Of a stretch of DNA of 64,000 nucleotides, positions 8,565-16,358 are shown in pieces. The position numbers were made by a program, and so were the translations under genes. Position 1 is the stretch's first letter. Each line of letters starts with the position of its first letter. The notes under the pieces were generated by a model. It made no database searches. It had not been told where the DNA came from and saw only the letters and a list, made by a program, of their open reading frames with translations. Source of the DNA: Natronorubrum thiooxidans (GTDB lineage: Archaea; Halobacteriota; Halobacteria; Halobacteriales; Natrialbaceae); NCBI RefSeq assembly GCF_900156475.1, contig NZ_FTNR01000007.1, forward strand, positions 62,001 through 126,000, read 5' to 3'.

Positions 8565-9679
8565 ACTACCTGTTTTTCACCAACACGCCGGCACACGTCC
8601 ACCTGTACAAACACGCTGTCCAGCGGCTGCGTGACCGTGGTCACGAGGTCCTCGTCCTCGCTCGAGAGTACACCTGTACGGTCGATTTGCTCGAGTGGTA
8701 CGAACTCCCGTACGTGGTTTACGGTGCCTGTGAGACGTCGAAAGGCTCGCTGCTGAGCCGGCTGCCGGCCCACTACGCCCGGGCGATCACGCACGCTCGA
8801 CGGTTCGACCCGGATCTCATCTTTGGCATGGGCGGCTACGCGGCACACACCGGCGCGGTAACGCGAACGCCGACGGTGTTGCTGATCGATTCCGAGCCGG
8901 CATCGTTCGATCACACGATCTCGACGCCGTTTGCTCGCTCGATCCTCACGCCGAATACGTTCCGGAAGGACCTGGGCGAGAACCACTACGTCTTTCTCGG
9001 ATTCAAGGAGTGTGCGTATCTCCATCCCGAAACCTACGAGCCTGACCCGTCGGTCCGGGAGCAACTCGACCTCGAGGCCGACGAATCCTACGCGATCCTC
9101 CGACTCAACGCCTTCGGCTCACAACACGACGTCGGGAAACAGGGACTTACGGACGACGACTGTCGCCGGCTCGTCGACCGCATCGGCGACGATGTGACGG
9201 TGCTCGTCTCCGATGAGGGCGGCGACGCTGCCCTCGAGGGGCTTTCGGCTCGCTCCTTCGACCTCCACCCCGCATTGATGCACGACGCCCTCGCTGAGGC
9301 CGACCTGCTCGTCGCCGACACGCAGACGATGGTCACCGAAGCGGCACTGCTTGGCACGCCGGCAATCCGGTCGAACTCGTTCGTCGGGGACGACGACATG
9401 GGCAACTTCGTCGAACTCGAGAACCGGGGGCTGATCCACAACGTCGCGTCGGCCGACGAAATCATCGACCGGGCGGTGCCGCTGCTCGAGGCTGACGATA
9501 CCGCCCAGAAATGGCGGCGGCGACGCAACGCACTGCTTGCGGACAAGGTCAACCTCACCGACGTTATTGTCGACGTGGCGCTCAATCTGGGTGCCGTCGA
9601 CGACCTCGAAGCACTCGAGCAGTTCGGGCAGCTGCCAGAGCCCGAACCGGCGACGTCCGTCGGTGTCGGTGGCGACTGA
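8561..9679 (+). CDS. DUF354 family protein, GT-B/epimerase-like (copy 1)
   Basis: A 372-aa protein of the DUF354 family, related in fold to UDP-GlcNAc 2-epimerases and GT-B glycosyltransferases. Motifs: N-terminal NTPAHVHLYKHAVQRLRDRG, REYTCTVDLLEWYELPYVVY, RFDPDLIFGMGGYAAHTG, then ECAYLHPETY, and the C-terminal VLVSDEGGDAALEG ... HPALMHDALAEADLLVADTQ, TMVTEAALLGTPAIRS, which corresponds to the nucleotide-sugar pocket region. ATG 8561 is chosen because the paralogue at 23657 begins at the equivalent residue. It is cytoplasmic. It probably makes or transfers an activated sugar for the surface glycan. It lies next to a divergent GT4/toroid operon. Confidence 0.75.
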   Translation: MNYLFFTNTPAHVHLYKHAVQRLRDRGHEVLVLAREYTCTVDLLEWYELPYVVYGACETSKGSLLSRLPAHYARAITHARRFDPDLIFGMGGYAAHTGAVTRTPTVLLIDSEPASFDHTISTPFARSILTPNTFRKDLGENHYVFLGFKECAYLHPETYEPDPSVREQLDLEADESYAILRLNAFGSQHDVGKQGLTDDDCRRLVDRIGDDVTVLVSDEGGDAALEGLSARSFDLHPALMHDALAEADLLVADTQTMVTEAALLGTPAIRSNSFVGDDDMGNFVELENRGLIHNVASADEIIDRAVPLLEADDTAQKWRRRRNALLADKVNLTDVIVDVALNLGAVDDLEALEQFGQLPEPEPATSVGVGGD

Positions 9680-10149
9680 ACGGGCCGTGAACTGATCGAC
9701 TGCGGCTGTTCCGCTCCTGAGTTTTTCTGACGCTGGCCGATTGGCCTGACGGGACTCGACTCTCTCCGATGAGACGTGACTGGCTCGACGGGGCCTGGAA
9801 CTGCTCCAGAGGCCGGGTAACTCGACTCCAGCGAGCGGATCGACGGTGGATTCACCGGCGGCGATGTGGGCTACGGCTACACATTGTGGCCACTGCAGAC
9901 ATCTAGTGAGCACCGAGGTCCCCCTCCGAAGGAAGCGGCCAAAACACAGTACTGCACGTCAATGAGGACAGGCGCTCCGAACGATCGCGACTGCACTATC
10001 GGTACCAGTAGATCGTAGCACGATTTCGTTATTCAGAACACTCCTGAAACTGAATCAGGGGTTTCGGCAACTATTTTCGTCCCCTGACCTATAGATCTCT
10101 AAATAGAGCACCTAGGAAGTTCTATCCATCCTCAAACCACCACCTATGT
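9680..10149 (+). other. Intergenic region upstream of the phosphatase-like pair
   Basis: No gene is supported in these 470 bases. It contains the imperfect dyad CCTGAAACTGAATCAGG near 10044-10060 and an AT-rich segment TATAGATCTCTAAATAG near 10091-10107, which could be the promoter of the downstream pair with a leader of a few tens of bases. Confidence 0.4.
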
Positions 10150-10596
10150 ATGGCCGATCGTGTGAGAGTTGGGTTCGTCTGCGTAGAGAATGCTGGTCGG
10201 AGCCAGATCGCCGAAGCAGTGGCCGAAACACAACTTCAGATTCGAGAGCGTGACGACATAGAGATTCACAGTGGCGGAACTGACCCCGCTGACAAACTCC
10301 ACCCGGTCGTTGTTGACGTGATGACTGAGAAGGGATACGACCTCTCAGATCAGTCGCCGCAGAAAATCACTCGAGACGAACTGGCACGGTTCGACATTGT
10401 TGCCCTCATGGGGTGTGCGCTCTCTGTGGAGGATTTACCCACAGGAGTCGTCGTCCGAGATTGGGGATTTATTAACCCTGCCCGAGGGACCCACGAGGAA
10501 GTGCGGGCAATTAGCACAGAAATCGAACAGCGAGTCATCGAATTACTCGATGACCTGCCGACGACAGAACAACGACAGGCGACCCTGAACCGATGA
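10150..10596 (+). CDS. LMW phosphatase / ArsC-like protein with altered active-site residues
   Basis: A 148-aa protein of the low-molecular-weight tyrosine phosphatase/arsenate reductase fold. The phosphate-binding P-loop is intact: CVENAGRS, Cys11 and Arg17. Compared with the next gene, the second redox cysteine is missing (C89 followed by LSVEDLP, where the paralogue has C-x5-C) and the DP-loop acid is Asn109 (INPARG instead of PDPDG). It may therefore bind phosphate or arsenate but should be poor in the classical thioredoxin-coupled arsenate reductase cycle. Its stop overlaps the start of the next gene by 4 bp (ATGA), so the two are co-translated and may form a heteromer. The start at ATG 10150 gives the usual family length. 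Confidence 0.8.
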   Translation: MADRVRVGFVCVENAGRSQIAEAVAETQLQIRERDDIEIHSGGTDPADKLHPVVVDVMTEKGYDLSDQSPQKITRDELARFDIVALMGCALSVEDLPTGVVVRDWGFINPARGTHEEVRAISTEIEQRVIELLDDLPTTEQRQATLNR

Positions 10597-11039
10597 CAAA
10601 TACTACTGCCAACGGCGAGTCTGTTCGGGTGGCTTTTGTGTGTGTCCAAAATGCAGGTCGCTCTCAGATGGCATACGCCTTCGCTCAGCAAGCATTGGAA
10701 AAGCGTGGACTCGAAGACGAGTTCGAACTTATCACTGGAGGGACACAGCCAGCGGATCATGTCCACGAGATGGTCGTCAAGACGATGGCTGAGGCCGGAA
10801 TTGGTATCAGCGACCGCACACCTCGTGAAGTAACGTTCGAGGAGATTCAGGGAAGTGACTACGTGATTACGATGGGCTGTGCTGCAGAAGACGTGTGTCC
10901 TGCAGGGTGGGCCGGTGAGAATAGCGACTGGGACTTACCCGACCCGGATGGCAAGTCGGTAGACAAGGTCACAGAGATTCGTGATGAGATCGAACGATGC
11001 GTAGAGAAACTGTTCGACGAACTACAGCCCGACAAATAA
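10593..11039 (+). CDS. Arsenate reductase, LMW-phosphatase type (ArsC-like)
   Basis: A 148-aa cytoplasmic enzyme expected to reduce arsenate to arsenite with thiol relay, or to dephosphorylate phosphotyrosine. The P-loop CVQNAGRS has Cys17 and Arg23. A second and third cysteine occur in TMGCAAEDVCPAGW (Cys96, Cys102), matching the redox triad of thioredoxin-linked ArsC. The general acid loop is WDLPDPDGKS (Asp117). It is the intact member of a tandem pair. No arsenite pump or ArsR gene is present nearby, so an alternative role as a protein phosphatase for a polysaccharide tyrosine kinase is possible but unsupported. Confidence 0.82.
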   Translation: MTNTTANGESVRVAFVCVQNAGRSQMAYAFAQQALEKRGLEDEFELITGGTQPADHVHEMVVKTMAEAGIGISDRTPREVTFEEIQGSDYVITMGCAAEDVCPAGWAGENSDWDLPDPDGKSVDKVTEIRDEIERCVEKLFDELQPDK

Positions 11040-11056
11040 AGAAACCGTCCTTCCAA

Positions 11057-12382
11057 CTACTGTTGCTGATTGCGACTGCGCACCGCCCACAGCGCGGTGA
11101 GCAACGCGATCGCCGCGACAGCTATGCCGATCTCGAAGCCAGGAATCGCCGACTCGGACTCCGACGGCTGTTGTTCGGCCACGGTCACGGACGCGAGCGA
11201 GTCGACTTCGGCTGTGAACTGGTACGTTGTGCCGGATTCGTCGCTCACTGTTGTCTCGGCTTCGACCCACTCGCCGTCCTCAGCCGCGTAGAGCGCGAGA
11301 TCCTCGGACTCGAGACCGTGCTCCTCAAGGAGTGCTGCCTCGACGCTGAACGTGACTGTCGCCGGGGCGTCCTGTATGGAGTCGCCGGTGATCGTCAGGG
11401 ACGATAGCGAGTCGACCTCAGGGGGGGCGGCTGGCAGGTCGTCTGGTTGTCGGTCTTCGAACGTGACCGACCCGCTGTCTTCGATCCCGGTCAGTTCGAC
11501 CGTCTCGAACGTGACACCGTCAGCCGTGCCAGCCGTCGGCTGCAGGGTGACTCGGTCGTCCGTCGACGCGCCCTCGATGCTGGCGGTCGTGCTGTCATCA
11601 GTTCGGTCATACGTGACTGATGGACCGTCACACGTTCCGGTTCGGATCGTGACTGGCTCCTCGAGCGACAGCGCTGTGCGGTCGGGAGCGTCGACATCGC
11701 CGGAGAGGACTTCCCAGTCTTCGATTTCCCCGTCGCCGTGGAACTCGGGATCGTACAGGTCCTCGTTGTCGTAGTGGTCTGCATCCTCGTTGAACGCCGG
11801 CTGAATCGTCACGGCGAACTGGTCATTGAGGCCGCCCTGAATCGCCCCACCGTCAGTTCTGGCGTCGCTCCAGATCCAGGATGCGGAGGCCCAGCCGTCA
11901 CCGCTATCCCACGTTGCCATGTTCGTTTCACCGTCATAGAGATCGTCCTGGACGACCCACTCGGCCTCGGTTGGCAGGCCAACGATATCGAACGTGGCGG
12001 CCCCACCCTCGGTATCGCCGTCGAGCCGGTCGTGGACCATGACGAGACTCATTCCATCAGTTCCCTCGTGCAAGAAGAGCAGACTCGTGTCGTCTTCCTG
12101 GAGGTGTTCGGTGCCGTACGAACTGTACATTCGTTCTACATCCTCGGGATGTGTTTCGTGGTTGCGGTAGTCGTAGAACGACTCGACCGTCCCGTCGGTC
12201 GATAGCGGCTCGATCGGGTGGCAGGACTCACCCTGTTCGATGACGTAGCTGTCGGTCGGTGGCAGACTCGCCTGTGCGGCACTCAGCCCCGTATTTGCGG
12301 CAGAGGGCTGTACGATCCCACCGACGCCACCGACCATCAGCAGCGCGGCGACGGCGACGGCAGCCAGTGCGTTCGCCCTCAT
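11057..12382 (-). CDS. Secreted surface glycoprotein with PGF-type C-terminal anchor
   Basis: A 441-aa exported protein. The N-terminus (residues 1-29) is a Sec-type signal ending in PSAANTG. A Cys pair and a long acidic beta-rich ectodomain follow. Residues about 335-405 (TFSVEAALLEEHGL, VEAETTVSDESGTTYQFTAE, VDSLASVTVAE) match the PGF-pre-PGF domain that precedes archaeosortase-processed C-termini in haloarchaea. The tail SAIPGFEIGIAVAAIALLTA plus basic RSRNQQQ resembles a PGF-CTERM anchor, so lipid anchoring by ArtA is likely (known for the family, inferred here). It overlaps the upstream deacetylase gene by 4 bp (ATGA) and is its operon partner. Confidence 0.75.
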   Translation of the reverse strand: MRANALAAVAVAALLMVGGVGGIVQPSAANTGLSAAQASLPPTDSYVIEQGESCHPIEPLSTDGTVESFYDYRNHETHPEDVERMYSSYGTEHLQEDDTSLLFLHEGTDGMSLVMVHDRLDGDTEGGAATFDIVGLPTEAEWVVQDDLYDGETNMATWDSGDGWASASWIWSDARTDGGAIQGGLNDQFAVTIQPAFNEDADHYDNEDLYDPEFHGDGEIEDWEVLSGDVDAPDRTALSLEEPVTIRTGTCDGPSVTYDRTDDSTTASIEGASTDDRVTLQPTAGTADGVTFETVELTGIEDSGSVTFEDRQPDDLPAAPPEVDSLSSLTITGDSIQDAPATVTFSVEAALLEEHGLESEDLALYAAEDGEWVEAETTVSDESGTTYQFTAEVDSLASVTVAEQQPSESESAIPGFEIGIAVAAIALLTALWAVRSRNQQQ

Positions 12383-13470
12383 GAGTTGTCCCCCACGATC
12401 GCCGAACTGGCAGCCGACGGTGTTCCGTCGACCGTTCCGTCGGCTCTCCGACTCTCCGGTGTTTGGTTACCGTTGTCCTCGAGTGTCTCACAAAACGCGC
12501 CGGGTGAGCCGACCCAGGCACCGAGTTCCTGTGCTCGTTCGACCAGCCAGCGATAGAGCGTTCGGTGGCCGGGAAACTCTTGTTCGTTAAAGTAGCGTGG
12601 ATGCCAGAGCACCGTCATGATGGCGTCGTTTTCTGCGGCTTCCGTCAGTAGCCGCTCGCAGATCCGGCGGGCAGCCTCGAAGCTGCTTCCGGGATCCGGC
12701 AGCGCCTGATCCATGATCGTCAGCGGGAAGACGATGAACTCGTCGTCGAACGGTCTGAGCGGCCGGTAGCCACCGTGGAAGCCACACTCCGTACTCGAGC
12801 CGAGACTCGTGTCGTAGTCGAGACCGATCTCCCGGTGGTGGTGCCACGTGTCTGGCACGCTCAGCCGGAGGTGGTGCTGGCGGCCGCCGGTAACGGAACC
12901 CTCAAGAATCTCCTCAAGGGCGTGCTTTTCTTCGCGCAACCGGTCCCGATCGGTTGGCGAGTGATAGGAGCCGTGGAGGCCGACCTCCCAGCCGCCGGCG
13001 TCGAGCGCCCGGATAACGGCGCTGATCTCGTCGCTGGTGATGTCGTATCGCCCGAGGTGTTGGACCCAGTTCGACGGCGAGACCCACTCGCTGACCGGCC
13101 GATCAGCGAGGAGGTGTTGTTCGTTCAGGAAATAAAACGCGGATCGGACACCCAACTCGTCCTCGAGGGCCATGAGTTCCCCGAACTGCCAGTACGGGTT
13201 CGACGACGAGAGCGCCGTTCGGAGGTGGTATCGGGGCCGCTCCTGAGTCGCGTAGTACAGCGATCGGAACCCCTTGTACGGACGATCGACGTCATGGGTC
13301 AGACAGAGCCCGAACTCGGCGTCATCAGGCAGTGTCTTCACACGTGAGAACTGCTGGCCACCGGTTTCGTCGTCTGACGGCACCAGTACGGTTCGGTCGC
13401 GCCCGTCGACGACTGAACTCGAGGCGTGGCGCACTCTCGAGAGACGATCGCTCCGACTCGTTTCGCTCAT
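12379..13470 (-). CDS. Polysaccharide deacetylase-like protein (NodB fold, copy 1)
   Basis: A 363-aa protein with the catalytic signature of carbohydrate esterase family 4-like deacetylases. LCLTHDVDRPYKG holds the metal/base Asp pair, and VGLHGSYHSP gives the HxxxH metal ligands. A C-terminal MTVLWHPRYF supplies the late His. The segment SVPDTWHHHREIGLDYDTS lies at the usual position of the RPPxG-like motif. It probably removes acetyl groups from an N-acetylated sugar in a glycan. No signal peptide is evident. It is followed by an overlapping surface-glycoprotein gene, which hints that the two act on the same cell-surface process. ATG 13470 is the only good start. Confidence 0.75.
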   Translation of the reverse strand: MSETSRSDRLSRVRHASSSVVDGRDRTVLVPSDDETGGQQFSRVKTLPDDAEFGLCLTHDVDRPYKGFRSLYYATQERPRYHLRTALSSSNPYWQFGELMALEDELGVRSAFYFLNEQHLLADRPVSEWVSPSNWVQHLGRYDITSDEISAVIRALDAGGWEVGLHGSYHSPTDRDRLREEKHALEEILEGSVTGGRQHHLRLSVPDTWHHHREIGLDYDTSLGSSTECGFHGGYRPLRPFDDEFIVFPLTIMDQALPDPGSSFEAARRICERLLTEAAENDAIMTVLWHPRYFNEQEFPGHRTLYRWLVERAQELGAWVGSPGAFCETLEDNGNQTPESRRADGTVDGTPSAASSAIVGDNS

Positions 13471-13601
13471 TACTGCTTCACTATCACCGGAACCAACAGG
13501 ATAGTAAACGACGACATTACGGAATCATTGGATGTCCATAACGGGAGCCGATCGACTGTTCTACAGACGGCAACAGTGCCTTCGAGACGCGGCTGTCGCG
13601 C

Positions 13602-14219
13602 CTACTTTCGATCCTTCGAGCGATCGCTCCGTGGAAGCATACCCGTGACGAGCCGTTTGCCACCGAGCAGACATTCCCGGAGGACGGGGGCTCCGTCTGC
13701 GAGCCAGACGAGCGCTGCGACCATCACAAGTCCGAGTTGGAGCCACATGTATGTCGACAGCTCACCCGCCACGAGGTCCTGCTGGTACTGGCCGAACAGC
13801 CGCGAAAACTCCTCCAGAAAGCCCTGACTGTGGTCGTTCGTGCCGACCGTTTCGACGGGCCAGAGCATCAGTTCGGGGTATGCGTGCCCGCCCCGGAGGT
13901 AGCCATCGAGCACGTCGGACAGCGGGTGAAGCAGATAGCCGAGGCCGAACGCGATCCCGGCCGGCGTCCGCCCGATCGAGCGAGCGCCAACCCCAACGAC
14001 GACGGCGAGTGGTATCGCAAAGAAGATCGAATGCCCCAGCGCATACCCCGTCTGAAACACGCCGAACTCCCAGGCGAGCGGCTTATCGATGAGATCCGGC
14101 AGGACCGAGGCGAACACGGCCGCAAACGCTGCGAGGCCGGTCGGTGACTCCCGGTAGTAGAGCCGACTGAACAACGAGTAGGCGAGATAGCCGACGATCG
14201 CATGCTCCCATGGCCACAT
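13602..14219 (-). CDS. Membrane-bound metal-dependent hydrolase-like protein (DUF457/YdjM type)
   Basis: A 205-aa integral membrane protein with about five hydrophobic spans. The N-terminus MWPWEHAIVGYLAYSLFSRL carries the conserved early His. ASVLPDLIDKPLAW holds the D-x-x-D-K pair and GHSIFFAIPL and LGYLLHPLSDVLDG give further His/Asp ligands, all typical of the DUF457 family. The family is annotated as an inner-membrane metal-dependent hydrolase; the substrate is unknown. ATG 14219 lies 35 nt from an ATAACTAAC box, a near match to the local glycan promoter box, so it may be co-regulated with polysaccharide genes. Confidence 0.75.
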   Translation of the reverse strand: MWPWEHAIVGYLAYSLFSRLYYRESPTGLAAFAAVFASVLPDLIDKPLAWEFGVFQTGYALGHSIFFAIPLAVVVGVGARSIGRTPAGIAFGLGYLLHPLSDVLDGYLRGGHAYPELMLWPVETVGTNDHSQGFLEEFSRLFGQYQQDLVAGELSTYMWLQLGLVMVAALVWLADGAPVLRECLLGGKRLVTGMLPRSDRSKDRK

Positions 14220-14244
14220 CAGGGGAAGGCAGCCGCTTTGGTGG

Positions 14245-14253
14245 GTTAGTTAT
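14245..14253 (-). promoter_or_regulatory. ATAACTAAC promoter box of the 13602-14219 gene
   Basis: ATAACTAAC on the minus strand begins 34 nt upstream of the start codon. It differs by one base from the ATAACAAAC box of the gene at 8561. Confidence 0.4.
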
Positions 14254-14303
14254 GGGTGCGATACGCGCCCCTTGCAGCCCACCGAACCGAGTCTGCTTGC
14301 GAG

Positions 14304-15380
14304 TCAGTTCTGCGAGCCACTGTCGCCAACCTGTTGCTCGAGGTGACGCACGATTCGAACCGCCGCGTTGCCGCTCCCGTAGAGGTCGGGTTTTGCCGGC
14401 GGATCAGCGGCAGCGCGAATCGCGTCGACGATCTGTTCCGTTTCCGCGCCGACGAGGGTGTTCCATCCAGCATCGACTGTCTCGACCCACTCCGTCGTCT
14501 CCCGGAGGGTCACACAGGGCGTGTCCAGGTAGAACGCCTCCTTTTGCACACCGCCGGAGTCCGTCGCGACGCAGGTCGCTCCCTCGACGAGTGTGATGAA
14601 CCGACCGTAGTTGACGGGATCGATGAGCCGGGTGGCGGCCATCGCTCGCTCTCGGAGTCCGTACTCGTCTAATGCGGCGACCGTCCGTGGGTGGGCGGGG
14701 AAGACGACCGGCACACTGAGCTGTGCAAACGCGTCGAGGATCGCCTCGAGTCGATCCCGGGTGTCCGTGTTCTTGGCACGATGAACCGTCGCGAGGACGT
14801 ACTCGTCGGGAACGGCGGGCCCGTCGAACTCGGTTGCACGGAGCTGATCGCGAATCTGGAGGAGCGTATCGTACATGACGTCGCCCGAGACGAACACGCC
14901 CTCGGTAATCCCTTCCTGCTCGAGGGTATCTTTCGCGTGGTCACCCGGAGTGAACAGCAGATCCGAGCAGTGGTCGGTAATCCGTCGATTGACCTCTTCG
15001 GGCATCGACCAGTCGTGTGACCGTAACCCGGCTTCGACGTGGGCGAGTGCTGGTGACGATTTTGCCGCCACGAGCGCGCCCGCGACCGTCGAGTTGGTGT
15101 CGCCGTAAACAAGGACGACGTCGGGTGATTCGTCGTCGACGATTCGCTCTAGCTCGATCATCATCTCGGCGGTCTGGCGAGCGTGGGATGCGGAGCCGAT
15201 GCCGAGCTGGAAATCGGGCTCCGGAAGGGCGAGTTCGTCGAAAAACACTGCGGAGAGTTCGGGATCGTAGTGCTGTCCGGTATGGACCATCACTTCCTCG
15301 TGGTCGTCCTGTAACTGCTGTGAGACGGCGGCTGCTTTGACGAACTGCGGTCTGGCACCCACGACCGACAGGACGTTCAT
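14304..15380 (-). CDS. wecB: UDP-N-acetylglucosamine 2-epimerase (non-hydrolysing)
   Basis: Interconverts UDP-GlcNAc and UDP-ManNAc, supplying ManNAc units for surface glycans. From ATG 15380 the product is 358 aa, close to bacterial WecB. Signature motifs in order: GARPQFVKAAA, HTGQHYDPELS, VVLVYGDTNSTVAG, HVEAGLRSHDWSMPEEVNR (the D-x-x-x-P-E-E-x-N-R block), VSGDVMYDTLL, YVLATVHRAKNTD, and TDSGGVQKEAFYLDTPCVTL with RETTEWVETVDAGWN. All key Asp, Glu and His residues look intact. An upstream TTG at 15455 would add a poorly conserved 25-residue tail and is not preferred. No UDP-ManNAc dehydrogenase is in the window. Confidence 0.92.
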   Translation of the reverse strand: MNVLSVVGARPQFVKAAAVSQQLQDDHEEVMVHTGQHYDPELSAVFFDELALPEPDFQLGIGSASHARQTAEMMIELERIVDDESPDVVLVYGDTNSTVAGALVAAKSSPALAHVEAGLRSHDWSMPEEVNRRITDHCSDLLFTPGDHAKDTLEQEGITEGVFVSGDVMYDTLLQIRDQLRATEFDGPAVPDEYVLATVHRAKNTDTRDRLEAILDAFAQLSVPVVFPAHPRTVAALDEYGLRERAMAATRLIDPVNYGRFITLVEGATCVATDSGGVQKEAFYLDTPCVTLRETTEWVETVDAGWNTLVGAETEQIVDAIRAAADPPAKPDLYGSGNAAVRIVRHLEQQVGDSGSQN

Positions 15381-16358
15381 CAGCCGGCCACCCCGTTCGA
15401 TCGGTGGTTCCGTCTCGGTCGGCGACTGTTCGACGACGGCCCCGCTCGAGGGCAATCATCTATGGGCACGATCTCGGTGTCGGTACAGTCCGGCTTCCGC
15501 CTGATGTGTCCGCTATTCATACACTGTTTGACCGTCTCAATCACGCGACAGACACGCTATTAGTAAATAATCGTATAACAGATACTCTCTTTCTCGCCAT
15601 CGAGTAGCGAATCGATACCGTACCTGTGACTGGGTTTCGGCCTCGAGTGGCAGCGACTCGCGCTCTGCAACCACGATCGTGATGGGCGATACTGTCGGCG
15701 ACGCTGCTCGACGATCTCGAGAACGAAACGTCGTCGATTCTGTACCGACAGCCGAGGCGAATGCGCCGGGGTCGGTGGAATCTGCAACCCATTCTGTGGG
15801 AAGAGGACGCTGCAATCCATCCCGTAGAAAGAGGGTTCTCGAGGCGTGACCCCGAGGCACGTCACGGTGTCCGGAATATCTGGTTGAGGGACTGTTTCGG
15901 CGATAGCGCGAGTCGACTCCGTATCTGTCGAAGACGTCCTCGAGCGGTAGCCGTCTCGTCGCGACGACTGATCGACATGGCAGTTGGTGACTCGGCTCGA
16001 TCGGATCGCTGGCGAGCGGTCGCAGACAACAGGCTAGAACCGAGAAGCGCGACGATACCGATCGCTGTGCTTGCGATACTGACCAGAAGTGTCTCTTGGT
16101 TCATGATGTCGTCCCGGTGTATCGGCTGCGTGAGCGTGTCGTCGGGAGTCGGTTTTCGTTCGGTGTCTCTGATCGATGTGTGCGTCTCAGCATCCGTACG
16201 ACGACCACACCTCATTCGTTTCCTTAATTATACGTACAGTTATATTTGGAGGCGATGGCCTACCGGTGCATAGCAAACGCGTACTGCTGTTAGCAGCGGT
16301 CTACTGCGGCGAACCGTTCGTTCGGCTTAAACGATACTGGTCACTGACCGTCAGTACG
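15381..16358. other. Long gap with at most one small gene
   Basis: Nearly 1 kb between the epimerase and the phosphodiesterase gene. Apart from the weak small ORF at 15862-16104 I find no coding signal or recognisable element. AT-rich spots at 15513-15530 and 15565-15595 could hold the epimerase promoter with a long leader. This may be the scar of a lost gene. Confidence 0.35.
15862..16104 (-). CDS. Possible small membrane protein
   Basis: From ATG 16104 the frame encodes 80 aa starting MNQETLLVSIASTAIGIVAL, a plausible N-terminal membrane span, then a basic Arg/Ser-rich tail. There is no recognised family. It is unusually basic for a haloarchaeal protein, which argues against it. Listed because the gap is otherwise empty. 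Confidence 0.2.
   Translation of the reverse strand: MNQETLLVSIASTAIGIVALLGSSLLSATARQRSDRAESPTAMSISRRDETATARGRLRQIRSRLALSPKQSLNQIFRTP

Noticed and set aside
9680-10149. Transposon or tRNA remnant
   Set aside because: No inverted ends, transposase fragment, cloverleaf or CCA-like end could be found.
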